From assembly GCA_030015575.1 (NCBI GenBank), contig CM057340.1:755415632-755479631 (forward strand): 64,000 nucleotides of DNA, written 5' to 3'. The DNA is from Agapanthus africanus. Lineage: Eukaryota > Streptophyta > Magnoliopsida > Asparagales > Amaryllidaceae. The notes beneath the pieces are model-generated. The model saw nothing but the letters and a program-made list of their open reading frames with translations, did not search any database and had not been told where the DNA came from. Made by a program: the position numbers and the translations under genes. This document shows positions 34,902-44,578 of the stretch, piece by piece (positions within the stretch are counted from its first letter, which is position 1; the number at the start of each line of letters is the position of its first letter).

Positions 34902-35440
34902 ACTTGAAATTCTCAAGACTAAAATCAAGAGCCCCATGCATATTAGCGTTTAACGCTACAACGACAGATCACATGTTCCCACGTGAGCACCTATGAGAAA
35001 CAAAAAGGAACAACTGAGATTGTGTCACGTGATCCCACGTGACCTCCAATAGTGCTTAGCACTTAGAAAAGAATAGGAAGATAAATTCAAAGGAGGCAGT
35101 GCCTAACTTAGTGGCGCCTCATATGTCTACACGTGATGGTTGCAAAACTTAAGTGTTTAACACTTACATGTACAGAATAAGGGAATAAACACAAGCGAAC
35201 AGCGCCACTTTCAAGAGCATTACGTGCAACATGTGAGCGATCCCAAATTCCAGTGTTTAACACTGTTTTAGAGCCTCACGTGCCACACGTGAGCGCCTTC
35301 AACTTTCAGTGTTTAACACTGCCTTAGAGCATGACGTAGGAGCACGTGAGCACTAAAAAATACATTAGTGTTTAACACTAAAAGGAACCAACTTCAACTC
35401 CAAATTGGTCAAGTTCCTCCTGAGATTAAATCTCCAAGCA
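34902..35440 (+). repeat. Run of palindromes and paired CACGTG motifs in the Tat1 LTR
   Basis: Perfect palindromes every 50-100 bp: TAGCGTTTAACGCTA (34944), AGTGCTTAGCACT (35051), TAAGTGTTTAACACTTA (35150), CAGTGTTTAACACTG (35251 and 35307), TTAGTGTTTAACACTAA (35365), GAGATTAAATCTC (35422). Between them lie pairs such as CTCACGTG-ccaCACGTGAG (near 35276-35292). CACGTG is the core bound by plant bHLH and bZIP factors, so a regulatory role is possible but unproven. Confidence 0.8.
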
Positions 35441-35610
35441 AACCGTGCCTATGCTCAGAACTGATAACTCCTCGATTTGGAATTTGGTTCAAGGATACAT
35501 CTCTCCACACCTATGATACATGTTGTTGTAATTCTTCAACGTCTTCAGAGAGGTGGAGGGTCCCAATAACCAATAACTCTTGGCGCACCCCCAAATCGAT
35601 GAACCAAAAC

Positions 35611-36354
35611 TCTATGGACTATGATATCCTTAAACTCTATGGACTATGATGTTCTTAAACCCAATGGACCGCAACGTCCCTAAACTAAACTCTATGGACT
35701 ATGATGTCCATAAACCCAATGGACCGCAACGTCCCTAAACTAAACTACATAGACTATGATGTCCTTAAATCAAAAACTCTATGGACTATGATGTCCTTAA
35801 ACATAGACTATGATGTCCTTAAACTCCATGGACTATGATGTCCTTAAACCCAATGGACTGCAACGTCCCTAAACTAAACTATATGGACTATGATGTCCTT
35901 AAACCAAAAACTCTATGGACTATGATGTCCTTAAACATGGACTATGATGTCCTTAAACCAACAATGTACCACAACGTCCCTAAACTAAACTCCATGGACT
36001 ATGATGTCCTTAAACCCTGTGGACCGCAACGTCCCTAAACTAAACTCTATAGACAATGATGTCCTTAAACCCTATGGACCGCAACATCCCTAAACTAAAC
36101 TATATGGACTATGATGTCCTTAAACCCTATGGACCGTAATGTCCCTAAACTAAACTCTATGGACTATGATGTCCTTAAACCCAATGGATTGCAACGTCCC
36201 TAAACTAAACTCTATGGACTATGATATCCTTAAATCTTATGGACTATGATGTCCTTAAACTAAAAACTCTATGGACCGCAACGTCCTTAAACTAAACTCT
36301 ATGATCTATGATGTTATTAAACCAACTATGGACCGCAACGTCCTTAAAATAAAC
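35611..36354 (+). repeat. GGAC-N6-GTCC minisatellite in the Tat1 LTR
   Basis: About 27 half-units of 25-30 bp alternate ggactatgatgtcc and ggaccgcaacgtcc types, each followed by ttaaac or ctaaac, giving a loose 54-55 bp higher-order period with some units missing. The same core forms the 27-bp array at 25159. After it (36355-36914) I see only LTR sequence shared with Tat2. Confidence 0.92.
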
Positions 36355-36914
36355 GATAGTGCCCGAATGTTCTTTTGTTGGATCAAAAATGATCCTGAAC
36401 CCCCATTAAGTAGATCTTCATCCAATATAGGACTAACGTATCCTTAACAAATATTTAAGTTGATCTTAATCTTAAACGAGGTTAACGATCCTTAAATCAA
36501 ACCAAACCCAAATCTAAGAAAATATGGATTTGGAATAATCCACGTCCTACGGGCGATAACACAAATTAATCTCTATATACAATCTACGGGCAACCAAAAA
36601 TAAAACTAACACACACGACACGAAGTGACCTTCTGGAGCAGGAGAAAGTGGTTACCGCGATATGGTAACGTAATTAACTGCAGGGGTTTGCGCCTGCAGG
36701 GAAAAGCGTCCCCACAATCAAAAAACCCTCGCAAATGAGGGGGAATCTGACGAAATCTGCTACATCGGCTGCATATGTCCAAACCTCTGATATACGGTGC
36801 CATAAATCAACTTGGTATCTTCGGAGAGGTGGACGGATAAAACCAAATAGTATCTGCCCCCAAAATTCAGGCCAGACGACCTAACGTCCCGGTCGCGTCT
36901 TTCGGCGGTGAACA

Positions 36915-37166
36915 TGAGGTGCTACCCAAATTTTTAAAAAGACGAAACATGTTTTCAACTTGTATAATCCACTTGCATTTTCATGTTCAATTTTCTATGC
37001 ATTTAAGAAAACATGATTTCATCATACCTTTATTTCAAAACTTCACCTCTTTTATTTTCTTTAAAAAGGTTTAGATTTCCGGGCTTCGGCTTACTTAAGT
37101 TACGTTACGCCTTTAGACGTTGCGTGATTTATGTGCCGGTCACGAACTAAATTTCGGGTCGTGACA
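36915..37166 (+). mobile_element. 3' end fragment of the gypsy LTR family seen at 46621-50838
   Basis: Begins gaggtgctacccaaattt and ends ttcgggtcgtgaca, colinear with 50585-50838. Only the last 250 bp of the LTR is present. Its left side abuts the Tat1 LTR end and its right side runs straight into copia-type LTR sequence without the primer site that follows the full LTR. Confidence 0.8.
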
Positions 37167-39269
37167 AGCACTTTCTTGCTCGACATGATAGTATGCTATT
37201 TAGTTGCTCTTTATCTTAACATGTAGACTTGTATTATGATACTATCTTTCTCTCACATATTGATAAAGCCCTTAAGATGTGTACTTGACTACCAGGACTA
37301 TGATGGAGATCATACTAGTGGGGACAGGGTAGTCCATAAGTTCATCCTTTAATTCTTTTTTAGTCGAGGGTGTATCGAGACGGGGCATCGATATTCCAAA
37401 GTAGACTAGCGTATACGCTTCTTGACCCATATGATTGGCGATGGTTGATCCCATATCCATTGGTGTTTAACATCAAAGATGTTATATGGGTGCTCAGTAG
37501 AGACTGGGTACACTAAATAGGACTCGCCGAGAACTCTTAAATGGTATTATATCTAGAGTCAGATAGCAGTTCTCTGGTGACACTGGTACAGGTTAGTCTG
37601 TAGACCCGAGATCATCATAGAGTCTTATGATTCCCACTGTGCTTTGATTTCCACCTTACCACGTTCTAGAGAACGTGAAAAACGGTGGTTTTTGGGTACA
37701 GCCCCGAGTCACATGGAGGCAATGAGCGATAGGAGGGGTTTTGTCTCTCCCGGTATTGGGGGTTGATGTTGCGCTGTGCTCGATTGGCTATAAGAGGAAG
37801 TCCCTGGCCATGGCTGATTCGAATATTTACTGGTAAGTGTTATGAATAGTTTCTCGACCCGTTATGAGCCTCACATCGGCATAACTTATCAAGTTATTGG
37901 GGTCTAATGTTTACCACCCCTAGACTAGATAAGCGTCATTTCAGATGAAAAGACCGGACTGTACGGTAGTGTTACTTATTGGATTCACAGGAGTATGAGC
38001 AGGCTTGCTTGTTGATATCTGATCGCTCAATACCTGGGTAGCCGTTACGTCCTGCTAGTACAGCTGACGGCTTGTGAGCGACTGATATGATCATCACCTA
38101 CTGCCGGCGTATTGATGAGTCTTTAGAGTCCTTCAAAGAAGTTTCCTGGCTCAGGCGAAACGAAGTAGGAGCACATATGTGATATGTGTGGGATCGAGAT
38201 TAATACATGTATGTGATACCGTATTCTATTCTCGCGATATGTGATATCGGTCGGTTATATGTGATATAGCCGGGTTATCGAATCAAGTATTGATTCGATA
38301 AGTTGATACAAATGATATTAGTCAGTTATATGTGATATAACCGGATTATTAAATCAAGTGTTGATTTAATAATTTAATGTATAAATATATATTTGATATA
38401 TTAACATACATTAACTAATATTAGCTCACTTAAGCATTTCTTTTTCTCACTTGTGCACATTTAATATATATATGATATATATTATTGTTTCATGCTTGTT
38501 ACTACATGCTACATAGGTGTATGAGACTCACGCCATGACATGGATAATTGAGGGTGTTTATTTATTTAAGGTAAATCAAAATTAGTTGGAAATTAGCACA
38601 TGGTTGAAGCTTGTGGAAGCTTGTGGAACCATTGACTTAGTCCACTAATTTTGTTTTACTTAAGATATTTATTAATCCAACCATTATCTTTAGCCATGGT
38701 TAAGTCTCTACAAGAGTTAGTATGAGATATTATCTCACCCATGGTTGCTATTCTCCCTCATGACATTCTCCACTTCATCTTCTTCTTCATCTCCAAGAGC
38801 TCTCTAGGGTTTTAGGAGGTGAAGAAAATTAGCGAGAAAAATATTTCTAAAGTGAGAAAAATTCCTACTTCATCAACCTACACTAAATTAGCCATTTAGT
38901 TTAGGTTGTTTTCTTCACTAATTCCTAATTAGTGAAGAGGTAGCTTGAGTTAGTGTCTCCTCGACGTAGATCATCTTCGGTCTCGAAGATTCAACTAAGC
39001 TTGTTCATTTCACCTTGTGGAGCCTTACTAGAGTTCGAGGGATCACTACTAGGAGCGAAGGGATTATTACACAGAGCTTTTGAAGTGAAGGACCGGTCTA
39101 CAAAGGTCGTATTCCTTTTTCACTTTTTATGTAAAGTTGTTTACATTCTAGCATAACCCTAATTCTCTAGTCAAGATCTTGTGTTAGGGTTTCTTAGCAC
39201 ACTAATTTTTATAAAATGGCATGGTTGATACCTTCCGAAACCCATTAGTCGTGCTAAATAACCCTACAC
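37167..39269 (+). mobile_element. Copia-type LTR, old, related to 51754-54001
   Basis: Colinear landmarks with the young copia LTR: catgatagtatgctattt, then accaggactatga, then gggcatcgatattcca, actcgccgagaac, tcccactgtgctttgatt, and gtattgggggttga. The first ~75 bp of the LTR are missing at the left junction. The right end is placed at the ccctaca at 39269 by analogy with ttaca; no primer site follows, so it may be a truncated solo LTR. It contains a 70-bp tandem duplication with strong hairpins at 38276-38300 and 38346-38372. Confidence 0.65.
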
Positions 39270-39306
39270 TGGCAGCTACCCAAGTTCAAGATATAACTTG
39301 GGTAAG

Positions 39307-39699
39307 TGTCATGCCCCACTCCCAATACAGATAGTATTGTTCGCTCTGGCCGAAACCGCACTGTTTTGTCCTTTGGAGCAAACCGAACCCGACCAGGAGC
39401 CACTTCCCAGAAGGTCACCCATCCTAGAACTTTTGTGAATCGAGTACGCTTAACCATGGAGTTCTCAATCTCCTATAGTGCCGGTTCACTTAAAATGCGC
39501 ATCTGTATTGAAGAGTGGTATCATTTCATTTATAGTTCCAGATCTGCCTTCTTTTCGGAATGTATTATTCTCCATTATTCTACAGTGGGTTCCACAGACT
39601 CAAGAGTTGGCCCCCACGGATCCAAGTGGTGGCCCCCGCCCCCTTGGCATGACACTTGGCGTGGCACTTTGTTTCGTGAGTATGAACCGGGTCCCGACA
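39307..39699 (-). mobile_element. Cassandra-type TRIM, LTR copy A (3' LTR)
   Basis: 393 bp, from tgtcatgcc to cccgaca, nearly identical in layout to 39801-40187. The element (39307-40187, 881 bp) is flanked by gtaag at 39302-39306 and 40188-40192. 39402-39468 is recognisably the reverse complement of the 5S rRNA internal region: ggtcacccatcctagaac, then cgcttaaccatggagttct. 5S sequence in the LTRs of a tiny non-coding element is the signature of Cassandra. The element cannot encode protein and depends on others for mobility. Confidence 0.9.
39402..39468 (-). promoter_or_regulatory. 5S rRNA-derived segment in Cassandra LTR A
   Basis: On the minus strand it runs through the 5S box A region (agaactccatggttaagcg, 5S having agttaagcg) and box C region (ggatgggtgacc, exact), in the right order and with near-normal spacing. 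In 5S genes these are the Pol III internal control elements. The sequence is diverged and embedded in an LTR, so it is not a 5S gene. Confidence 0.85.
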
Positions 39700-39800
39700 T
39701 TCTCCCCACCTTTGAATAATGGTTCGTCCTTGAACCACAGACCTAGTATTGAGAGACTAGCTTTGATACCATTCTGTCACGTCCCACTCTGATACCTTTC
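39700..39800 (-). other. Internal domain and primer site of the Cassandra element
   Basis: Only 101 bp lie between the LTRs. On the minus strand ggtatcagagtggg, next to the 5' LTR (complement of about 39783-39796), resembles the initiator-Met primer site. A second copy-like stretch tggtatcaaagct lies about 20-25 bp further in (complement of about 39760-39773). No ORF. Confidence 0.75.
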
Positions 39801-40187
39801 TATCATGCCCCATCCCTAACACGAGAGTATTGTCCGCTGTGACCGAAACCGCACAGTTTTGTCCTTCAGGACGAACCGAACCCGACCAGGGGCCACTTCC
39901 CTAGAGGTCACCCATCCCAGAACTTCCCTTGCTCGAGCACGCTTAACTATGGAGTTCTCAATCTCCTATAGTGCCGGTTCACTTAAAAGGCGCCTCTTTA
40001 TTGAAGAGTGGTATCATTTCATTTATAGTTCCGGATCTGCCCTCTTTACGGAATGTATTATTCCCCATTGTTCTATAGTGGGTCTTACGGACTCAAGAGG
40101 TGGCCCCCGCCCCCTTGGCATGACACTTAGCGTGACACTTTGTTCCGTGTGGCACTTTGTTCCGTGTGCAAGAACCGGGTCCCGACA
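39801..40187 (-). mobile_element. Cassandra-type TRIM, LTR copy B (5' LTR)
   Basis: 387 bp; it begins tatcatgcc where copy A has tgtcatgcc (terminal TG changed to TA) and ends cccgaca. The 5S-like segment is at 39894-39958. It has lost the gttggcccccacggatccaa piece present in copy A and gained a short ttccgtgtggcactttg duplication near its end. The duplication gtaag follows. Confidence 0.88.
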
Positions 40188-40192
40188 GTAAG

Positions 40193-40997
40193 AGTTGCTA
40201 AGTTGTAACTGACCGATAATGCTAGAGCATGGTAGAAAGTTGAGAAGAGCCGTCTCGCACAACCGATAGAATGGAGAACATTCCGATATCTCTTCGATGT
40301 GAAGTACTTTCTGAAGACTTCCCGCTTCGACATGGAGCAACAGTTCATCCATTTACAGCAAGGCTCGATATGGGTCAAGTCTGTGGATGAATATGATGCT
40401 GAGTTTACCATGCTCGGCAGATAAGATATAGTCTTAAGTTCAATTTTCCTATCTCACTTACAACACTGCTAACACAAGGCCGTAACAGGTTCGGTGCACA
40501 CTTTATTCCCACTGCTGAGATCCGGACCTGACGATTCCAGCAAGGGTTGGACCCTAAAATTTAAGCTGCACTCGCTACAGGGGATTTCCCAACCACGAGC
40601 TTGTTTTGAAGGCTGCCCGACGATATGAGGCAGTTGTGAAGAAGAAGGGCAGGCCGCAGTCGGCCGGTGTGAAACACCCTGTGCACCAGATCGCAGGAGG
40701 GGCCTCTTCCACGCCAACCTTTAATGGACCATCTTAGAGGCCCGGAGGTTCGTTCGCTAAAAAAAAGCTAGACTTTTGCAACTTCTGCGAAAGAAAGGGC
40801 ATTTAGTGAAGAACTGCCGTAAGGCAAACAACTTGTTCTTAATCTGTGGGTTTTCTACTCACGCTATTGGAGCATGCCCCCAGGACCGAGAACCTAACAA
40901 CCCTGCAGCTAGACCGGCGATCCAAGCTCCTCCTACCCGGTTAGTTCTACCAGCACCAGCTCCCCGTATCCAGACCGCTCGACCTCAACGCCGAGTG
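40193..40997 (+). pseudogene. gag: Degenerate gypsy gag with zinc knuckles
   Basis: Sequence interrupted by the Cassandra element. Readable gag pieces: RYLFDVKYFLKTSRF, then MEQQFIHLQQGSIWVKSVDE and EFTMLGR (about 40290-40425), several stops, then double knuckles spread over two frames: CNFCERKG followed by VKNCRKANNLFLICG and THAIGACPQ (40771-40880). The knuckle wording is closest to the Tekay gag at 14918 in this window. It is cut at 40998 by the end of Tat2. Confidence 0.7.
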
Positions 40998-43826
40998 TGT
41001 TCACCACCGGAAGAAGGACTGGGACGCTGGGACGTCTGGCCTGAATTCTGGGGCAGATGCTATTTTGATTTATCCGTCCACCTCTCCGAAGATGCTAAGT
41101 TGATATATGGCACCGTATGCCGCCTGTGGGGATGCTCTTCCCTACAGGCGCAAGCCCCTGCAGTTAATTACGTTACCGCATTGCGATAACCACTTTCTCC
41201 TGCTCCGGAAGTTCACTTCGTGTCGTATGTATTTTTTGTTTTTTTTAGTTGCCCGTGGATTGTATACGGAGACTAATTTACGTCGTCGCCCGTAAGGCGT
41301 GGATTAGTCCAAATCCGTATATTTTTAGATTCGGGCTTGGTTTATTTAAGGACCGTTAATTTGGTTTGAGATTAAGATCAACTTAAATATATATGAGCAT
41401 TTGAGGCTCAGTTTGTTTTAGTTTGAGGACGTTATGGTCCATCATCGCCATGTTTGGGGCGAATATTAGTTTAAGGACATTTCGGTCCAACATACCTATT
41501 TTGGGGATGAATGTTAGTTTAAGAACATTTCGGTCCATTATCGTCATATTTGGGGCGAATATTAGTTTAAGGACATTTTGGTCTAACATTCCCATTTTGG
41601 GGACGGATATTAGTTTAAGAACATTTCGGTCTATTATCGTCGTATTTGGGACGAATATTAGTTTAAGGACATTTCGGTCCAACATTCATCTTGTGCGCAC
41701 GTGTATTTGTTACGTGACGAAATGAACAATGGCGATATAGTATGTGCCCAATTTGGAGCACAATCTGATTTGAGGCATGCACGTCAATTTCGAAGTGCAT
41801 CAATGTGGGATGAAAAAAGTTGTTAGTCGTCAGGACCCGCCACCTCTCTGAAGACGTTGAAGAATTACAACGACATGTATCAGAGGTGTGAAGAGATGTA
41901 CCCTTAAACCAGATCCCGTATTTGAGGGAAAAAGGGGTGATGGTCCTAAGAATTGTTAGTCGTATTTGAGACTAAGATTACCTTAGGAGATATGGGATGA
42001 ATATCATCTTGGATATCATCAATGTTTTAAGGATCATTTTACCTATTATCCATCAAAAGAGCATTTAGGCCCAGCTGCAAGAAACTTCAGAGACCTAGCC
42101 AATTTGGGCTTAGTCTGCCCACACTTTTTCTTTTTCATTCAAAAGTGCTAAGCACTTATTTGACGCTCTGACACTCATATGGGTGTCATGCGAAGCATTT
42201 AATTATAGGCGCCGCTCAATGAGCGTTGAGCACTCAGCCATTTTGACTGTATGTAGAGTGCTAAGCACTTTTCTCTCTTCTCTTTCTTCTCTTTTTTTTC
42301 TTTGGTGGTGCCCACGTGAGGAACACGTGAGGCTCTGGGCGCTGCCCAATCAGTACTAAGCACTCAGCCGTTTTGGTTTTTTATGGAGTGCTAAGCACTC
42401 TTTATATGGCGCCTACGTGTGTTTCACGTGAGGCGCTAGGTGCTGTTGAAGAGGGGCGCCTACGTGGGAAACACGTGAGGCGCTAGTTTCTCTTATATAG
42501 ATATTTAATCTCTGCTGATATTTGTAGAGAACTTAAATCTCTGTTAATGGTATTTTGACCATTAACGATTACCAAGATCATTATTTTGAGAATCTGGGAT
42601 TATGTTCTTTAAGAACTAAGTTCTTGATTTGAAGGAACTAAGTTCCTGGAGTTTTATGGACTCCATATTTTTTTCTCTTTAAATTTGTTTTTTCCTGAAT
42701 ATTTGATTCTTAAGAACAAGATCTTCCCGATGAGAATTAAATTCTCAACTTGTGAGAGACTTGCCTTGTTGATCTCAGATCCAGAAAAAGAACTAAGTTA
42801 TTTTTTTAAAGAAATGGTTAACCCTTAGATGTGATGTTGTAGAGATATTTGGATCTCTTTTCTTTATCTAGAGTTTCGAGAATGAAGCTCTTCTTCTTTT
42901 CTTAAGAAATGAGTTCTTTGTTTTTTTGGAAGCTTTCAGTATGTTTTTAAAAAAAGTTTATAGGGGGTTCCCTCTCTCTGAGACTTGAAGTCTCGGGTTT
43001 TTTTTATATAGTAGAGGCAGATTGTTAATTAGTTTTGGGAAAATCTCTCATTTAGAGATTCCTATTGATTTAATTGGTCTCAAAATTGAGTTAGGAAATT
43101 TTTTACCCATCATTGGATTTTTGATCCAAGGACTTCTGTTTTTTGACAGAATATGATTTTTATTTTTAACGAGATTGGGGAAATATTTTCCCCTATACAA
43201 AATTTATTCTGTAAGATGGTGATTTTTTAATCACCATCGGATTTTTAATCCAAGGGTTCTCTGTTTTACAGAGAACATTCTTTTTGTTTGGAAAGATTGA
43301 GAGAATATATTCCCAAAAATAAAATTTTATTCTATTGTTGGATCATTGATCCAACCGAGAATATCTTTCTTATTTAAAAAGATTTGGGAGATATTTTCTA
43401 CTAATAGAATTTGATTCTTTATTTTTGATAATTTATCATCTCCATTGGATTTTTTATCTAACGGCTCTGTTTAACAGAGAGTATTGTAGAATTTTAATTC
43501 AATCTGGACGCCGGCGCTCATGAGTTATGCACGTGGGTGCTACTTAAGAATTTAATTCTTATAATGGGTATTTATGTGCTTTGCACATTGGCACCAGCGT
43601 GAGGAGCACGTGCGACGCTATCTAAGAGTTTAACTCTTATGTAACGAACTCTTCTGTGCTTTGGATATTGGCGCCCGCGTGAGGAGCACGTGAGACACCA
43701 CCATAGAATTTAATCCTATAAGATTGGCTTTGGCGCTGGCGCCCTCATGGAAAGCATGTGAGGCACTGCCTTATTGAATTCAACAGAGCTTTGCTCTTTT
43801 ATTAGGTTAAATATATTGAGGAAACA
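40998..43826 (-). mobile_element. 3' LTR of Tat2, 2829 bp
   Basis: On the minus strand it begins TGTTTCC after a ggtggagggcatt polypurine-type tract (43827-43839) and ends GGTGAACA at 40998. It is the inverted counterpart of the Tat1 LTR. It carries AAGTGCTAAGCACTT (42143), GAGTGCTAAGCACTC (42386), AAGAACTAAGTTCTT (42611), AGGAACTAAGTTCCT (42633), TGAGAATTAAATTCTCA (42731), a 9-bp stem GTTAATGGT/ACCATTAAC (42543-42566), a 10-bp stem (43215-43238), GTTGGATCATTGATCCAAC (43337) and many CACGTG pairs. Confidence 0.72.
41420..41690 (-). repeat. 48-bp minisatellite in the Tat2 LTR, about 6 copies
   Basis: Units such as ttagtttaaggacatttcgg followed by tcca and a variable spacer repeat every 48 bp, with two spacer types alternating (96-bp higher order). 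The core GGAC-atttcg-GTCC is the inverted form of the core at 25159 and 35611. Frames on both strands stay open and are meaningless. Confidence 0.9.
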
Positions 43827-44578
43827 AATGCCCTCCACCGTTGCTCTCATATGGCTTACACGTGGGTGCAACGGTGTCATCTTTTCCACCGTTTGTTTTT
43901 GTTTTTTCGGAGAATTGAATCATCCCTTCATGTCTTATAAATAGGGCCTTTGGCACTGTCATTTCGTCATCTTCTATCTTCTTCTTTGAGAATTCAATTC
44001 TCTTCTCAGAGCTCAGATCTTTACCCAAAGAAACTCTTAGAGTTTAAACTCTGTTTAAAAAAATTGGTAAGGATTATGGCCATTTTTCTCTTAAAAGAGA
44101 CTCTTTTTGTCTTGGATTTTTAACCCATTAACAGAGCTTGGCTCTTTTTCTTGAAATGATCTCTTAAAGACCGTTGGTTTCAGAGATCTTAGGGTTTTAC
44201 CCTGTTAATGACTTTGATCTTTGAGAGTTGTTTGGAATTTAATTCCAGTATATTTTCCATGGGGATTTCTAGGAATTAATTCCATTATCAGAGGAATTTA
44301 ATTCCAGTTTGTTCTACAGAGCTTAGTTCTGAGAAAATTTCATTGAAAATTCTTTTGGGAATTTTATTTCGTTTTCTTATTTTCTTTTTAGGGTTCTTCT
44401 TGCAAATTTGAATCTGCTTTAGAACTTGTTTTTTCGAGGGAGTTTAACTCTACAGTTCAATGAGATTTTTCATTAAATGAGAATCCTTTTGGATGTTTAC
44501 AATGAGTACCTTCCTCATCATTGATGGGGGCATTACCTTGATTTTATGAGGTTCATTATAATGATTTTGGTATTTTGA
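43827..44578. other. Non-coding Tat2 segment between LTR and antisense ORF A
   Basis: No gene. Palindromes continue: AGAGTTTAAACTCT (44039-44052), TGGAATTTAATTCCA (44233-44247), GGAATTAATTCC (near 44273) and GGAATTTAATTCC (near 44293). Since ORF A is read on the plus strand, its promoter and any leader exon must lie here or in the Tat2 LTR. Confidence 0.6.

Larger units (their letters stand above)
30644..36914 (+). mobile_element. 3' LTR of Tat1, split by solo LTR 2
   Basis: The LTR starts TGTTCTC directly after the polypurine tract and ends GGTGAACA at 36914, so the ends form TGTTC/GAACA. Without the 3083 bp of solo LTR 2 and its duplication it is about 3.19 kb. The Tat2 LTR at 40998-43826 matches in reverse, clearly over 36430-36914 against 40998-41380. 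The LTR is packed with palindromes, CACGTG motifs and a GGAC/GTCC minisatellite. No 5' LTR of this element is in the window, so boundaries rest on the comparison with Tat2. Confidence 0.72.

Noticed and set aside
35611..36354. A CRISPR-like regular repeat array
   Set aside because: Units are contiguous minisatellite with no unique spacers, in a plant LTR.
39402..39468. A 5S rRNA gene
   Set aside because: Only part of 5S is present, diverged, and repeated within the two LTRs of a TRIM with target duplications.
41423..41725. Two 100-codon ORFs on opposite strands over the same stretch
   Set aside because: Both are produced by a 48-bp minisatellite.
43807..44028. A 73-codon minus-strand ORF with Lys/Glu-rich sequence
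   Set aside because: It spans the Tat2 polypurine tract and LTR edge and has no counterpart at the matching Tat1 position.
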